Shown in pieces: positions 53,725 to 61,080 of a stretch of 64,000 nucleotides of DNA. Position 1 is the stretch's first letter; the number at the start of each line of letters is the position of its first letter. The notes under the pieces were generated by a model. That model was not told the DNA's origin and made no database searches. It was given only the letters and a program-made list of their open reading frames with translations. The translations under genes were made by a program, and so were the position numbers. The stretch is from NCBI RefSeq assembly GCF_900291465.1, contig NZ_LT985808.1, positions 535,703-599,702 on the forward strand, written 5' to 3'. The stretch is from Bacteroides sp. Marseille-P3684. GTDB taxonomy: Bacteria; Bacteroidota; Bacteroidia; Bacteroidales; Bacteroidaceae.

Positions 53725-54068
53725 AAACACTGTTGTCCGACGGATGGAACACAAGTGTTCGATTCATCAAACACATTAGTTTGACTCACCAAACACAAGT
53801 GTTTGATCTGGCAAACATAGTAGTTTGATATACCTAAGTATAATACTTTGACAGGCTAAGTATAATACTTTGGTAGGCTAAGTATAATACTTTGGTAGGC
53901 TAAGTATAATACTTTGGTAGGCTAAGTATAATACTTTGGTAGGCTAAGTATAATACTTTGATAGGCTAAGTATAATACTTAGGTATGTCAAACTAATTAG
54001 TTCGCTGCGTCAAACACTTGTGTTTGTCCGGTCGAATACTTGTGTTTGCCTGCTCAAACGCAAATGTC
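53725..54068. repeat. Tandem palindrome array, 22-bp period, 16 units
   Basis: Sixteen units start every 22 bp from 53725 to 54055 without one slip. The early units are of AAACAC..GTTT type (GAACACAAGTGTTC at 53747, AAACACAAGTGTTT at 53791). The seven middle units (53835-53967) share TAAGTATAATACTT, mostly with spacer TGGTAGGC. The last four are different again (AACTAATTAGTT, CAAACACTTGTGTT). The symmetry is kept while the sequence changes. No reading frame. It lies between the lyase promoter region and the 3' end of the M3 peptidase gene. Confidence 0.9.
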
Positions 54069-54103
54069 CGGAGAGTGTGTCGTTGTGACATACCCTCCGG
54101 ACA
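54065..54103. terminator. Terminator hairpin behind the M3 peptidase gene
   Basis: TGTCCGGAG (54065-54073) pairs with CTCCGGACA (54095-54103) around a 21-nt loop; TTTT follows on the plus side. It directly abuts the last array unit. Confidence 0.65.
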
Positions 54104-54161
54104 TTTTCATTTGTCAATGATGGGAGATTCAACGCATGTTCTATCTCTATTCAGAAACACC

Positions 54162-56255
54162 TTATTTCAATCCGTGCGCTTTCAGCAGCGGCTCGATGCT
54201 GGGTTCGGCTCCGCGGAAGGCTACGTAGAGCTTCATGGGGTCGTCCGAACCACCTTTCTCCAGGATGTTCTGGCGGAAAGAGGTAGCAGTGGCCGGGTCG
54301 AAGATGCCGTGCTCCATGAATGCCTCGAAGGCGTCAGCCACCAGACGGTCTGCCCACAGGTAACTGTAGTATCCGGCATCATATCCGCCCATGATGTGGT
54401 TGTAGTAGGTCGAGCGGTAACGCGGAGCTATTTGCGGGATGAGGCCGATCTTGTCCATGACTTGCTTTTCGAAGGTGGGGATGTCCAGCCCCTCGGTGGA
54501 GGTGAGGGTGTGGTATTCCATGTCGAGCAGGGCAGCTGCAAGGCGTTCGGTGATGAGGAAGCCCTGGTTGAACAGCGTCTGTTTCTCGATTTTCGCTATC
54601 AGTTCGTCGGGGATGGGCTGACGCGTCTGGTAATGCTTGGCATAGACCTTCAGCACTTCGGGAGCCAGTGCCCAGTTCTCCATGATTTGTGAGGGCAGTT
54701 CCACAAAGTCGCGTGCCACGGCAGTGCCCGATGTGCCTTTGTACTGGCAACGGGTGAGCAGTCCGTGCAGGGCATGTCCGAACTCATGGAACAGGGTACA
54801 CGTCTCGTCGAGCGTCAGCAGGGAGGGCATGTCGTCCGTCGGTTTGGTGAAGCTTGCCACGTTGTAGATGAGCGGACGCGTCTGTCCGTCGGCTTCGCGG
54901 AAGTTGCTCATCCAGGCACCGCTGCGCTTTCCGGCACGGGGCATGTAGTCGCGGTAGAAGATGCCGAGCAGGGAGCCGTCGGCGTCCTTCACGACGAAGG
55001 TCTTCACGTCGGGGTTATAGACGGGGATGCTGTCGGTCGGTGTGAGGGTGACTCCGTAGAGCTTGTTCACCACATAGCACAGTCCGTTCCATACGTCGTC
55101 CTGGCTGAAGTAGGGTTTCACCTCGTCCTCGTTGAGGTCGTACTTCTCCTTGCGGAGCTTCTCGCTGTAGTAGGCCCAGTCCCATGCCTCAAGCTTCTCG
55201 CCGCGTCCTTCGCGGTTCATGATGGCTTGCAGCTCGGCAGCTTCGGCTTTCGCGTTACGGATGGAGTATCCCCAGAGGTTGTTCAGGAAGTCCATGACCG
55301 TCTCCGGAGTCTTTGCCATGTTGTCGCTCAGCACGTATGCCGCGTGGTTCTTGTATCCCAGCAGGTTGGCTTTTTCCAGCCGAAGGGTGAGGATTTGTTT
55401 CAGGACCTCCTTGTTGTCGTTCGCGTCGTCGTGGTTTGCCAGGTTGGTGTAAGCCTGATAGATGTCCCGGCGCAGCTCCCGGTTCTGTGCATACTGGAGC
55501 AGAGGCAGTCGGCTGGAAGCCTGAAGGGTGAAGACCCATTTGCCTTTCAGTCCCTGTGCTTCCGCTTCCTGGGCAGCTCCGGCAATGACGGCATCGGGCA
55601 GTCCGGCGAGGTCTTCCTTCTTGTCGATGACCAGCCGGTAGGCGTTGTTGTCTGCCAGGACGTGGTTGCTGAAGGCGATGGTGAGGGTGGACAGTTGCTG
55701 GTTGATTTCACGCAGACGTTTTTGCTTGTCAGCATCGAGCGATGCGCCGGAACGCACGAAGCGCCGGTAATATTTGTCGAGCAGGTAGTGCTGCTCGGTG
55801 TTCAGTTTCAGTGTACCTTCCTCTTCCTGTTCGTGGAGGGCGGCGATGCGTTTGTAGAGGTCGGCATTCAGGTAGATGTTGTCCTGGTGTGCAGCCAGTT
55901 GCGGGGCAATCCGGTTCTGGAGCGCCACCAGACTGTCGTTGGTGTCGGCTTCGGTCAGGGCGAAGAACACGCCACTCACACGGGCGAGTATTTCGCCGCT
56001 GTTGTCCAGTGCGAGGATGGTGTTTTCGAACGTTGGGGCTTCCGTGTTCTGGACGATCGAGTCTATTTCCAGGTTCTGCTGCTCGATGCCTTTCAGGAAG
56101 GCAGGTTCGTAGTGCTCGAAGCGTATCCGGCTGAAGTCCGGCGTAGCATAGGGTGTCTGGAACTCGGTCAGGAAGGGGTTGGACGCGGAGTCCTGCTTCT
56201 GACCGCATGCACAAATCAGGCAACTCATGGCTGCTGCAATCATTAATGTTTTCAT
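54162..56255 (-). CDS. M3 family metallopeptidase lipoprotein (dipeptidyl carboxypeptidase-like)
   Basis: 697 residues with a lipoprotein signal (SCLICACGQKQD). The zinc motif HEFGHALHGLL is near residue 480, with the downstream Glu expected in the family. Other landmarks are FLTEFQTPYATPDFSRIRFEHYEPAFLKGIEQQ at the start and the helical lid characteristic of oligopeptidases. The length and the GFLITERLAAALLDMEYHTL and IMGGYDAGYYSYLWADRLVADAFEAF motifs match bacterial Dcp/M3A enzymes. It trims short peptides, here probably in the periplasm or at the envelope. Monocistronic. Confidence 0.94.
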   Translation of the reverse strand: MKTLMIAAAMSCLICACGQKQDSASNPFLTEFQTPYATPDFSRIRFEHYEPAFLKGIEQQNLEIDSIVQNTEAPTFENTILALDNSGEILARVSGVFFALTEADTNDSLVALQNRIAPQLAAHQDNIYLNADLYKRIAALHEQEEEGTLKLNTEQHYLLDKYYRRFVRSGASLDADKQKRLREINQQLSTLTIAFSNHVLADNNAYRLVIDKKEDLAGLPDAVIAGAAQEAEAQGLKGKWVFTLQASSRLPLLQYAQNRELRRDIYQAYTNLANHDDANDNKEVLKQILTLRLEKANLLGYKNHAAYVLSDNMAKTPETVMDFLNNLWGYSIRNAKAEAAELQAIMNREGRGEKLEAWDWAYYSEKLRKEKYDLNEDEVKPYFSQDDVWNGLCYVVNKLYGVTLTPTDSIPVYNPDVKTFVVKDADGSLLGIFYRDYMPRAGKRSGAWMSNFREADGQTRPLIYNVASFTKPTDDMPSLLTLDETCTLFHEFGHALHGLLTRCQYKGTSGTAVARDFVELPSQIMENWALAPEVLKVYAKHYQTRQPIPDELIAKIEKQTLFNQGFLITERLAAALLDMEYHTLTSTEGLDIPTFEKQVMDKIGLIPQIAPRYRSTYYNHIMGGYDAGYYSYLWADRLVADAFEAFMEHGIFDPATATSFRQNILEKGGSDDPMKLYVAFRGAEPSIEPLLKAHGLK

Positions 56256-56440
56256 GTGTATGTTTACTTAAGTTTCGCGCGTGCTTCAGTCGTCGGTTGA
56301 CAAAATGACAGGAAGAAGTGCCTGCCAACCGCAGTCTGAGCCTGCGAACGTTGAATAATGTACTTAATCCGCCAAATTTAGACGATTGTATGTGAACGAC
56401 AAAGCTTTTCGTGAATCTTTTTGGAAAAGGCTATTGTATG

Positions 56441-56660
56441 CAATCCGAATGTAGGGGCGAGCGGTCTGCTCGCCCGGTCCAATGCACCGTCCAATAACCG
56501 TTCAATGCACCGTCCAATAAATGTTTAATAACTGTCCAATAACCGTTCAAACGCCTTTCGTACGGTTAATGTTATCGTTATGTGTGGATGTGTGGAAACA
56601 ATTTGGATAGGACCATGATTGGACCGGGCGAGCAGACCGCTCGCCCCTACATTTGGATTG
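56441..56660. repeat. MITE- or REP-like element with 43-bp inverted repeats
   Basis: Arms 56441-56483 and 56618-56660 are reverse complements with a single mismatch. Each arm is itself a hairpin (GGGCGAGC, 5-nt loop, GCTCGCCC). The 134-bp centre opens with seven units of 11-12 bp of GTCCAATAACC/GTTCAATGCACC type (56477-56555). No transposase, no clear target duplication, and no promoter motif inside. The 185 bp on its left, to the M3 gene, show nothing. Confidence 0.8.
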
Positions 56661-56725
56661 AACAGGTTCTGTCACTCCTTTCCTGAATGTGTGAACGCAT
56701 GTGTGAACGCAAACGGGGTTTTTTG

Positions 56726-56756
56726 CTTGCCCCTTTTCCACCATCCGCATACCTTT
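56726..56756 (+). promoter_or_regulatory. Promoter upstream of the smalltalk gene
   Basis: TTG at 56726-56728, 20 bp, TACCTTTG at 56749-56756. The transcript would have a 220-nt leader before the ATG at 56984. I see no gene in the leader; a possible hairpin (GGGAGG with CCTCCC) lies at its start. Confidence 0.55.
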
Positions 56757-56983
56757 GCAGTGTGTTCAGGGAGGAAAGGCGAACGCCGGCACGTCTCCCT
56801 CCCCCGACACACGTGAAAGAATCAACCAAGTCTAACTAATCTCTTGACGGAGTTCCGTATCCGTCCAGCCATCCGTTGACAAGGGAACCGGGCGACGCGT
56901 CTGTCTGCCGTGGATGTTGTGATATTCACTTGTCAATCCTGACCGGAGCCTGCGGAAGTGCCGTCAGTCTAAACTGAAACGCC

Positions 56984-57085
56984 ATGAAAGAAGAAAAGAA
57001 AAACATCTGGAGCCTCGTGCTCAAAGTAGTCATTGCCGTAGCATCTGCCATCGCCGGCGCGTTGGGTATCAGCGCATGCAGATGA
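56984..57085 (+). CDS. Smalltalk family small protein
   Basis: 33 residues: MKEEKKNIWSLVLKVVIAVA followed by SAIAGALGISACR. A charged start, one hydrophobic segment and the terminal GxxxC end fit the Bacteroidales smalltalk family, which is normally found beside an amidase and HU-type genes. Neither neighbour is present here. The end resembles a lipobox without a following chain, so a membrane or lipid-anchored micropeptide is possible. Function unknown. Confidence 0.75.
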   Translation: MKEEKKNIWSLVLKVVIAVASAIAGALGISACR

Positions 57086-57147
57086 TGCCAGCAGACGGCT
57101 GACCTTCATCGGGAGAACAATCCTCTCCCCCTCCCTTACTCTTTTTT

Positions 57148-57192
57148 AACCCAAATCGGTCCTTAGACTTTGAGTAATGACTTATTTGGGTT
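57148..57192 (+). terminator. Symmetric hairpin ahead of the RHS gene pair
   Basis: AACCCAAAT (57148-57156) pairs with ATTTGGGTT (57184-57192). Inside, GTC/GAC and TTA/TAA pair in register around small symmetric mismatches with a 9-nt loop. A T run precedes and follows it. It could terminate the smalltalk transcript or regulate the RHS genes 86 bp downstream. Confidence 0.5.
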
Positions 57193-57278
57193 TAACAGAC
57201 TAGCCCGGGCAGGCAGCAGCAAGTGCTTGTCCTGTCCGGACTATGCCTTTTTCCAAACCTAAAAACAAAGATTGAACC

Positions 57279-60200
57279 ATGAAAAAGATACTATACCTAC
57301 TTCTAACCCTGTTTGGATGTACCCTTTTGGCCAACGGTCAGGACTTCAAACCCGGACAGCAGGCACAAGGCATCCTGGAAAGTAAAAACGTGACAGTCGA
57401 CCATGCCACAGGCACCTTCCATTACCGTGTTCCACTCTACACTCTGAAGTCGGGCGCATTCGAGCTTCCCGTCACCCTTGATTACACCGCACGCGGCGTC
57501 CGCGTGGACGACCAGCCCGGTCCCGTGGGCTATAACTGGACACTCAACACCGGCGGTGTGGTGACACGCACCGTGCGAGGAGGAATGGCGGATGAACTGT
57601 CTTACGGTTATGCCCATTCGGAGAGCGCCTTCACTCCTCTGTGGGACGATGTGACAAACGTCAACCTGCATCGCCGCGACGGTGAAAGCGACATCTTCAC
57701 GGCTGTCTTCAACGGACGGAGCGTGAACTTCCTCATCCGTAAGAAGGCAAACGGTGCCCTTTATGCCGAACCGCTGGAACTGACAGCGGTCAAGATAGAA
57801 CCTGTTTCCGACTGGTCCGGCATCAGCGCGTGGACCGTAACCGACGAAATGGGGAACCGGTACTTGTTTGAGGAGCGGGAGTACGTGAAGGACCTCAATA
57901 AGGTGGACGCCATCAGTACCAACGGTGTCTATGACATGAGCTATGTTTCCGCCTGGTACCTGAGTCGCATCGAACCGGTCAACACGGCTCCCATCACCTT
58001 CATCTATGAGAAGGGCGATCCCTACGGCGACCTGTCCGCCTACATGAGAAAGAGTCATTATAATGTCTATACAAGTGTGCATTATGACTATGGACGGGAG
58101 ATGGTGGAATACCCCTGCGACTTTGGGAAATACCAGGAAAAATATCTGAAATACCTGTCTCAGGCAAAAGATGCCCTGCAGAGTTCCGTACGGGACATCA
58201 AGAAGGTGCAGGAACTGGAGTCCATGTACGGATTGAGGTGGTTTACCAACTCCACCGCTGCCAAGTCCTTTGCAGAATATCAGAGAGCCACCAGAAGTGC
58301 CCTGGGGTGCATCTCCGACCTGCGCCTCCTCCATTCAAGCTCTCTGAAAGAGGTGGGAGCACTGACACAACTCATCGACTACTACCATGATGAGAACTAT
58401 CTCGTCTCCATCTATCTGACCAATGCCAGACAGTGTATCCTGGACTGCCTGGCAGAAAGAAGGACCTATCGGTCGAAAGAAACCCAGAACAACACCTACT
58501 ATGACAACTTTACGCCGGTCCTCAAAGAGATTCGCAGTCCGGAACAGAGTCTGCAGTTCACGTATGTCGACAACAGGCTGGAAACCGTCTCCTGTCACAA
58601 CCTCATCGACGGCAAACGCATCTCTGCAGTGTCTTTCTCCGGAAAACCTACATTGGACAAGCTTGTATTCAAGGGCAAAGACAACATCGGTTACCGCCAA
58701 ATGACCTTCGATTACTACCAGACGCCGGGCGACACCTACGACCCTTGGGGCTATACACGCCATCTCGTCCATCGGGCAGAAACATACGCTGAAGTCGTGG
58801 ATACTGCCCGTATCTGCCATCGTTCCTTGAAGCGCATCACGCTTCCTCACGGCGGTGTCATTGAGCTGTCGTATGAATGCAACCATAGCAGTCGCTTTCG
58901 TCACTGGCCCTTGCCTACTCCGGAAAGTCCTTATGGCGGTATCCGCCTCTCGGCACTGGTGATGCAGGCTGACGCAACGGCAAAGCCCGACACCATCCGT
59001 TATACCTATCCGGAAGGAGGCGAACCGGTATATGACTGGTTCGACATGCGGGAGAGCATCGACTACGGGGACTTTCACGACCTGCTGTTATACACCCGTA
59101 TGAAAAACAAAGGTTGCGCCTTTCTGAACACCGGCAACAACGGCCTCTATTATCCTTATGTGATAGAAACCATCCAGGGAAAGGGCAGCACTGCCTACCT
59201 GTTCAACATACCGACCCGTAGGAGAAGCTATCTGCAGATACCCTATGCTTTCTGGTTGTACGGACTTCCGCTTGCCACAGCGACGTACGATACACAAGGG
59301 CATATCCGTACCCTGAAGAAAAATGTCTACTACACCGATGTGCCGAATACCGACCGATTCCAGACGGATTACCTCATGAACAACCAGACCTTTTTTGACA
59401 CGCAACTACCTGACTACCGCATGAAGCACAGTAAACAGCTGCACCAGCTGCAACCCTACGAATGCTACATGGACGCGAAAAAGATTGAAAAGGAATATGC
59501 CGCCATGCCCAAGACCGTCATCCCGGACCTTTTCGCCTTTGACCCGTATGAGGAACTCTACAAGCCCAATATGCTGCCACGCAGCAAAGTTGTGATGCCT
59601 GACCTCACCTATACCTTATATTATGGTGGTTCCACCCTGCTGAAGGAGCAACAGGAGTTCGTCTTTGAAGGGCATGTGACCGACAGCATCAGCAAGCGGG
59701 ACTTCTACAGACTGACCCAGGGAAAACCTTTCAAACGCATCGAGTATTTCTACTCACTGTCAAACGGAATAACTACTCCTGCCGGACAGGAAGTGACCGA
59801 CTCCCGGGGCATACGACTTCAACAAGGACAGGAGCGTGTAGGAGATTTCCGTGCCACCACGCCGGTACTGGACTCCATGCAGGTGCGGAACATGCTGGCG
59901 CAACCGCTGCGCGAATGGAAAAAGGAAGGTTCTGTCATGCTGGAAGAGACCCACTATCGCTATGGGCTCCATCACGAAGACTCCTGCACGTTTATCACGC
60001 TGGACAATCGTTTGAAGACATTGAAGAACTCTCCGTTGTCCTCACAGCCCACTGCCACTACCCTGTCGGTGAGCTACACACACCGTCCTTCAGGTTATCT
60101 TCCCGTCAGCCGGATAGAAGACGGGAAGCGTACGTCCCTCTGTTACCATGACGGTGACGACCGCATCGTGTTGAAAGCCGAAGAAATCTTTCCCGACGAG

Positions 60201-61049
60201 ATGGCCGTGCTGGACTTGCAACAGCAACAGCAAGACCTGAAGGAGATGGATCGGGTCTTGTCAGAACAGCCGGCTGATTTCTATGGTGAAGCAGCAACAT
60301 TTTTATCTTGCTTGCGTAAAATCGACTGGGACACCATCCAGATAAGAAGCCTGCTGCCCTATCAGGTCACCTACCTCCGTCGGGATATGCCGAAGCTCTT
60401 CCGCCTGCTGGAATGTCTGAGTGAGCCTCAGTCACCCATTACGAAGTCTGAGGCCGACACAATTATAAACGTGGCACAAGGACCGCTGATGTTCATGAAT
60501 CGCCTCTATCGGGAGTTAGTGAACCATGCAGCCTTTGAACCGGTGCGCCAAACCTATATGGCCATTCTGTTTCATCTTGATCGCCAGTTGACTCCGGAAA
60601 TGCTCTACTATTCGTATTGGTATCACCGGAACGAAGTCAAGGTCAATGCCCGCAGCAATACCCGTTGGAGTATCTATACGCTGGGTGAAGCTCCCGAACT
60701 GACATGCACCTTCGTATGCGGCGACGGCGAGCACACGGTGAAGATAAAGCCACACAACACCGGCATTCCATCCTGCTACCTGTTGGACTCCGGCGGACTG
60801 CAGGACGTTCGTTCCCTCAGGATACACGTTCCCTCCACGGTCTATTATCTCGCCATCCTGCCTCAACGGGCAACCTTCGAAGCCAAGACCTACAATGCCG
60901 ACGGCACGGTGGCTGTGAAGTTCGGTCCCGACGGACAATCGGAATCTTACAGATATGATGCTGCCGGACGAGTCGCGAATATACTGGACCGTAACCGGGA
61001 ACACATAAAAACCTTCTACTATCACATCGTATCACAAGAAGAAAAATAA
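57279..61049 (+). CDS. Large secreted RHS-partner protein, SpvB/TcB-like start
   Basis: 1256 residues with a signal peptide (LYLLLTLFGCTLLANGQ). The first 100 residues follow the pattern shared by Bacteroidetes RHS-type proteins (GTFHYRVPLYTLKSGAFELPVTLDYTARGVRVDDQPGPVGYNW, then GVVTRTVRGG). A long beta-rich middle without a recognised catalytic motif follows. Close to the end there is one YD-repeat-like unit (FGPDGQSESYRYDAAGRVANIL). It is followed after 31 bp by an RHS protein of the DUF6443 class, so the two may form a composite shell like TcB/TcC. That is inference. No secretion system or immunity gene is visible in the window. Confidence 0.75.
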   Translation: MKKILYLLLTLFGCTLLANGQDFKPGQQAQGILESKNVTVDHATGTFHYRVPLYTLKSGAFELPVTLDYTARGVRVDDQPGPVGYNWTLNTGGVVTRTVRGGMADELSYGYAHSESAFTPLWDDVTNVNLHRRDGESDIFTAVFNGRSVNFLIRKKANGALYAEPLELTAVKIEPVSDWSGISAWTVTDEMGNRYLFEEREYVKDLNKVDAISTNGVYDMSYVSAWYLSRIEPVNTAPITFIYEKGDPYGDLSAYMRKSHYNVYTSVHYDYGREMVEYPCDFGKYQEKYLKYLSQAKDALQSSVRDIKKVQELESMYGLRWFTNSTAAKSFAEYQRATRSALGCISDLRLLHSSSLKEVGALTQLIDYYHDENYLVSIYLTNARQCILDCLAERRTYRSKETQNNTYYDNFTPVLKEIRSPEQSLQFTYVDNRLETVSCHNLIDGKRISAVSFSGKPTLDKLVFKGKDNIGYRQMTFDYYQTPGDTYDPWGYTRHLVHRAETYAEVVDTARICHRSLKRITLPHGGVIELSYECNHSSRFRHWPLPTPESPYGGIRLSALVMQADATAKPDTIRYTYPEGGEPVYDWFDMRESIDYGDFHDLLLYTRMKNKGCAFLNTGNNGLYYPYVIETIQGKGSTAYLFNIPTRRRSYLQIPYAFWLYGLPLATATYDTQGHIRTLKKNVYYTDVPNTDRFQTDYLMNNQTFFDTQLPDYRMKHSKQLHQLQPYECYMDAKKIEKEYAAMPKTVIPDLFAFDPYEELYKPNMLPRSKVVMPDLTYTLYYGGSTLLKEQQEFVFEGHVTDSISKRDFYRLTQGKPFKRIEYFYSLSNGITTPAGQEVTDSRGIRLQQGQERVGDFRATTPVLDSMQVRNMLAQPLREWKKEGSVMLEETHYRYGLHHEDSCTFITLDNRLKTLKNSPLSSQPTATTLSVSYTHRPSGYLPVSRIEDGKRTSLCYHDGDDRIVLKAEEIFPDEMAVLDLQQQQQDLKEMDRVLSEQPADFYGEAATFLSCLRKIDWDTIQIRSLLPYQVTYLRRDMPKLFRLLECLSEPQSPITKSEADTIINVAQGPLMFMNRLYRELVNHAAFEPVRQTYMAILFHLDRQLTPEMLYYSYWYHRNEVKVNARSNTRWSIYTLGEAPELTCTFVCGDGEHTVKIKPHNTGIPSCYLLDSGGLQDVRSLRIHVPSTVYYLAILPQRATFEAKTYNADGTVAVKFGPDGQSESYRYDAAGRVANILDRNREHIKTFYYHIVSQEEK

Positions 61050-61080
61050 AGCTATAACCTAATAAAAACGTAACGAACCA

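Noticed and set aside
53725-54068. CRISPR array
   Set aside because: Units are palindromes that change sequence, spacers are only 8 bp and partly identical, and no cas genes are in the window.
56441-56660. Invertible promoter flanked by inverted repeats
   Set aside because: No TAnnTTTG element in either direction in the central part; nested hairpin arms fit a REP/MITE better. Orientation variation was not testable here.
56547-56750. Minus-strand frame of 67 codons between the repeat element and smalltalk
   Set aside because: It reads through the inverted-repeat arm and promoter; no similarity or codon bias.
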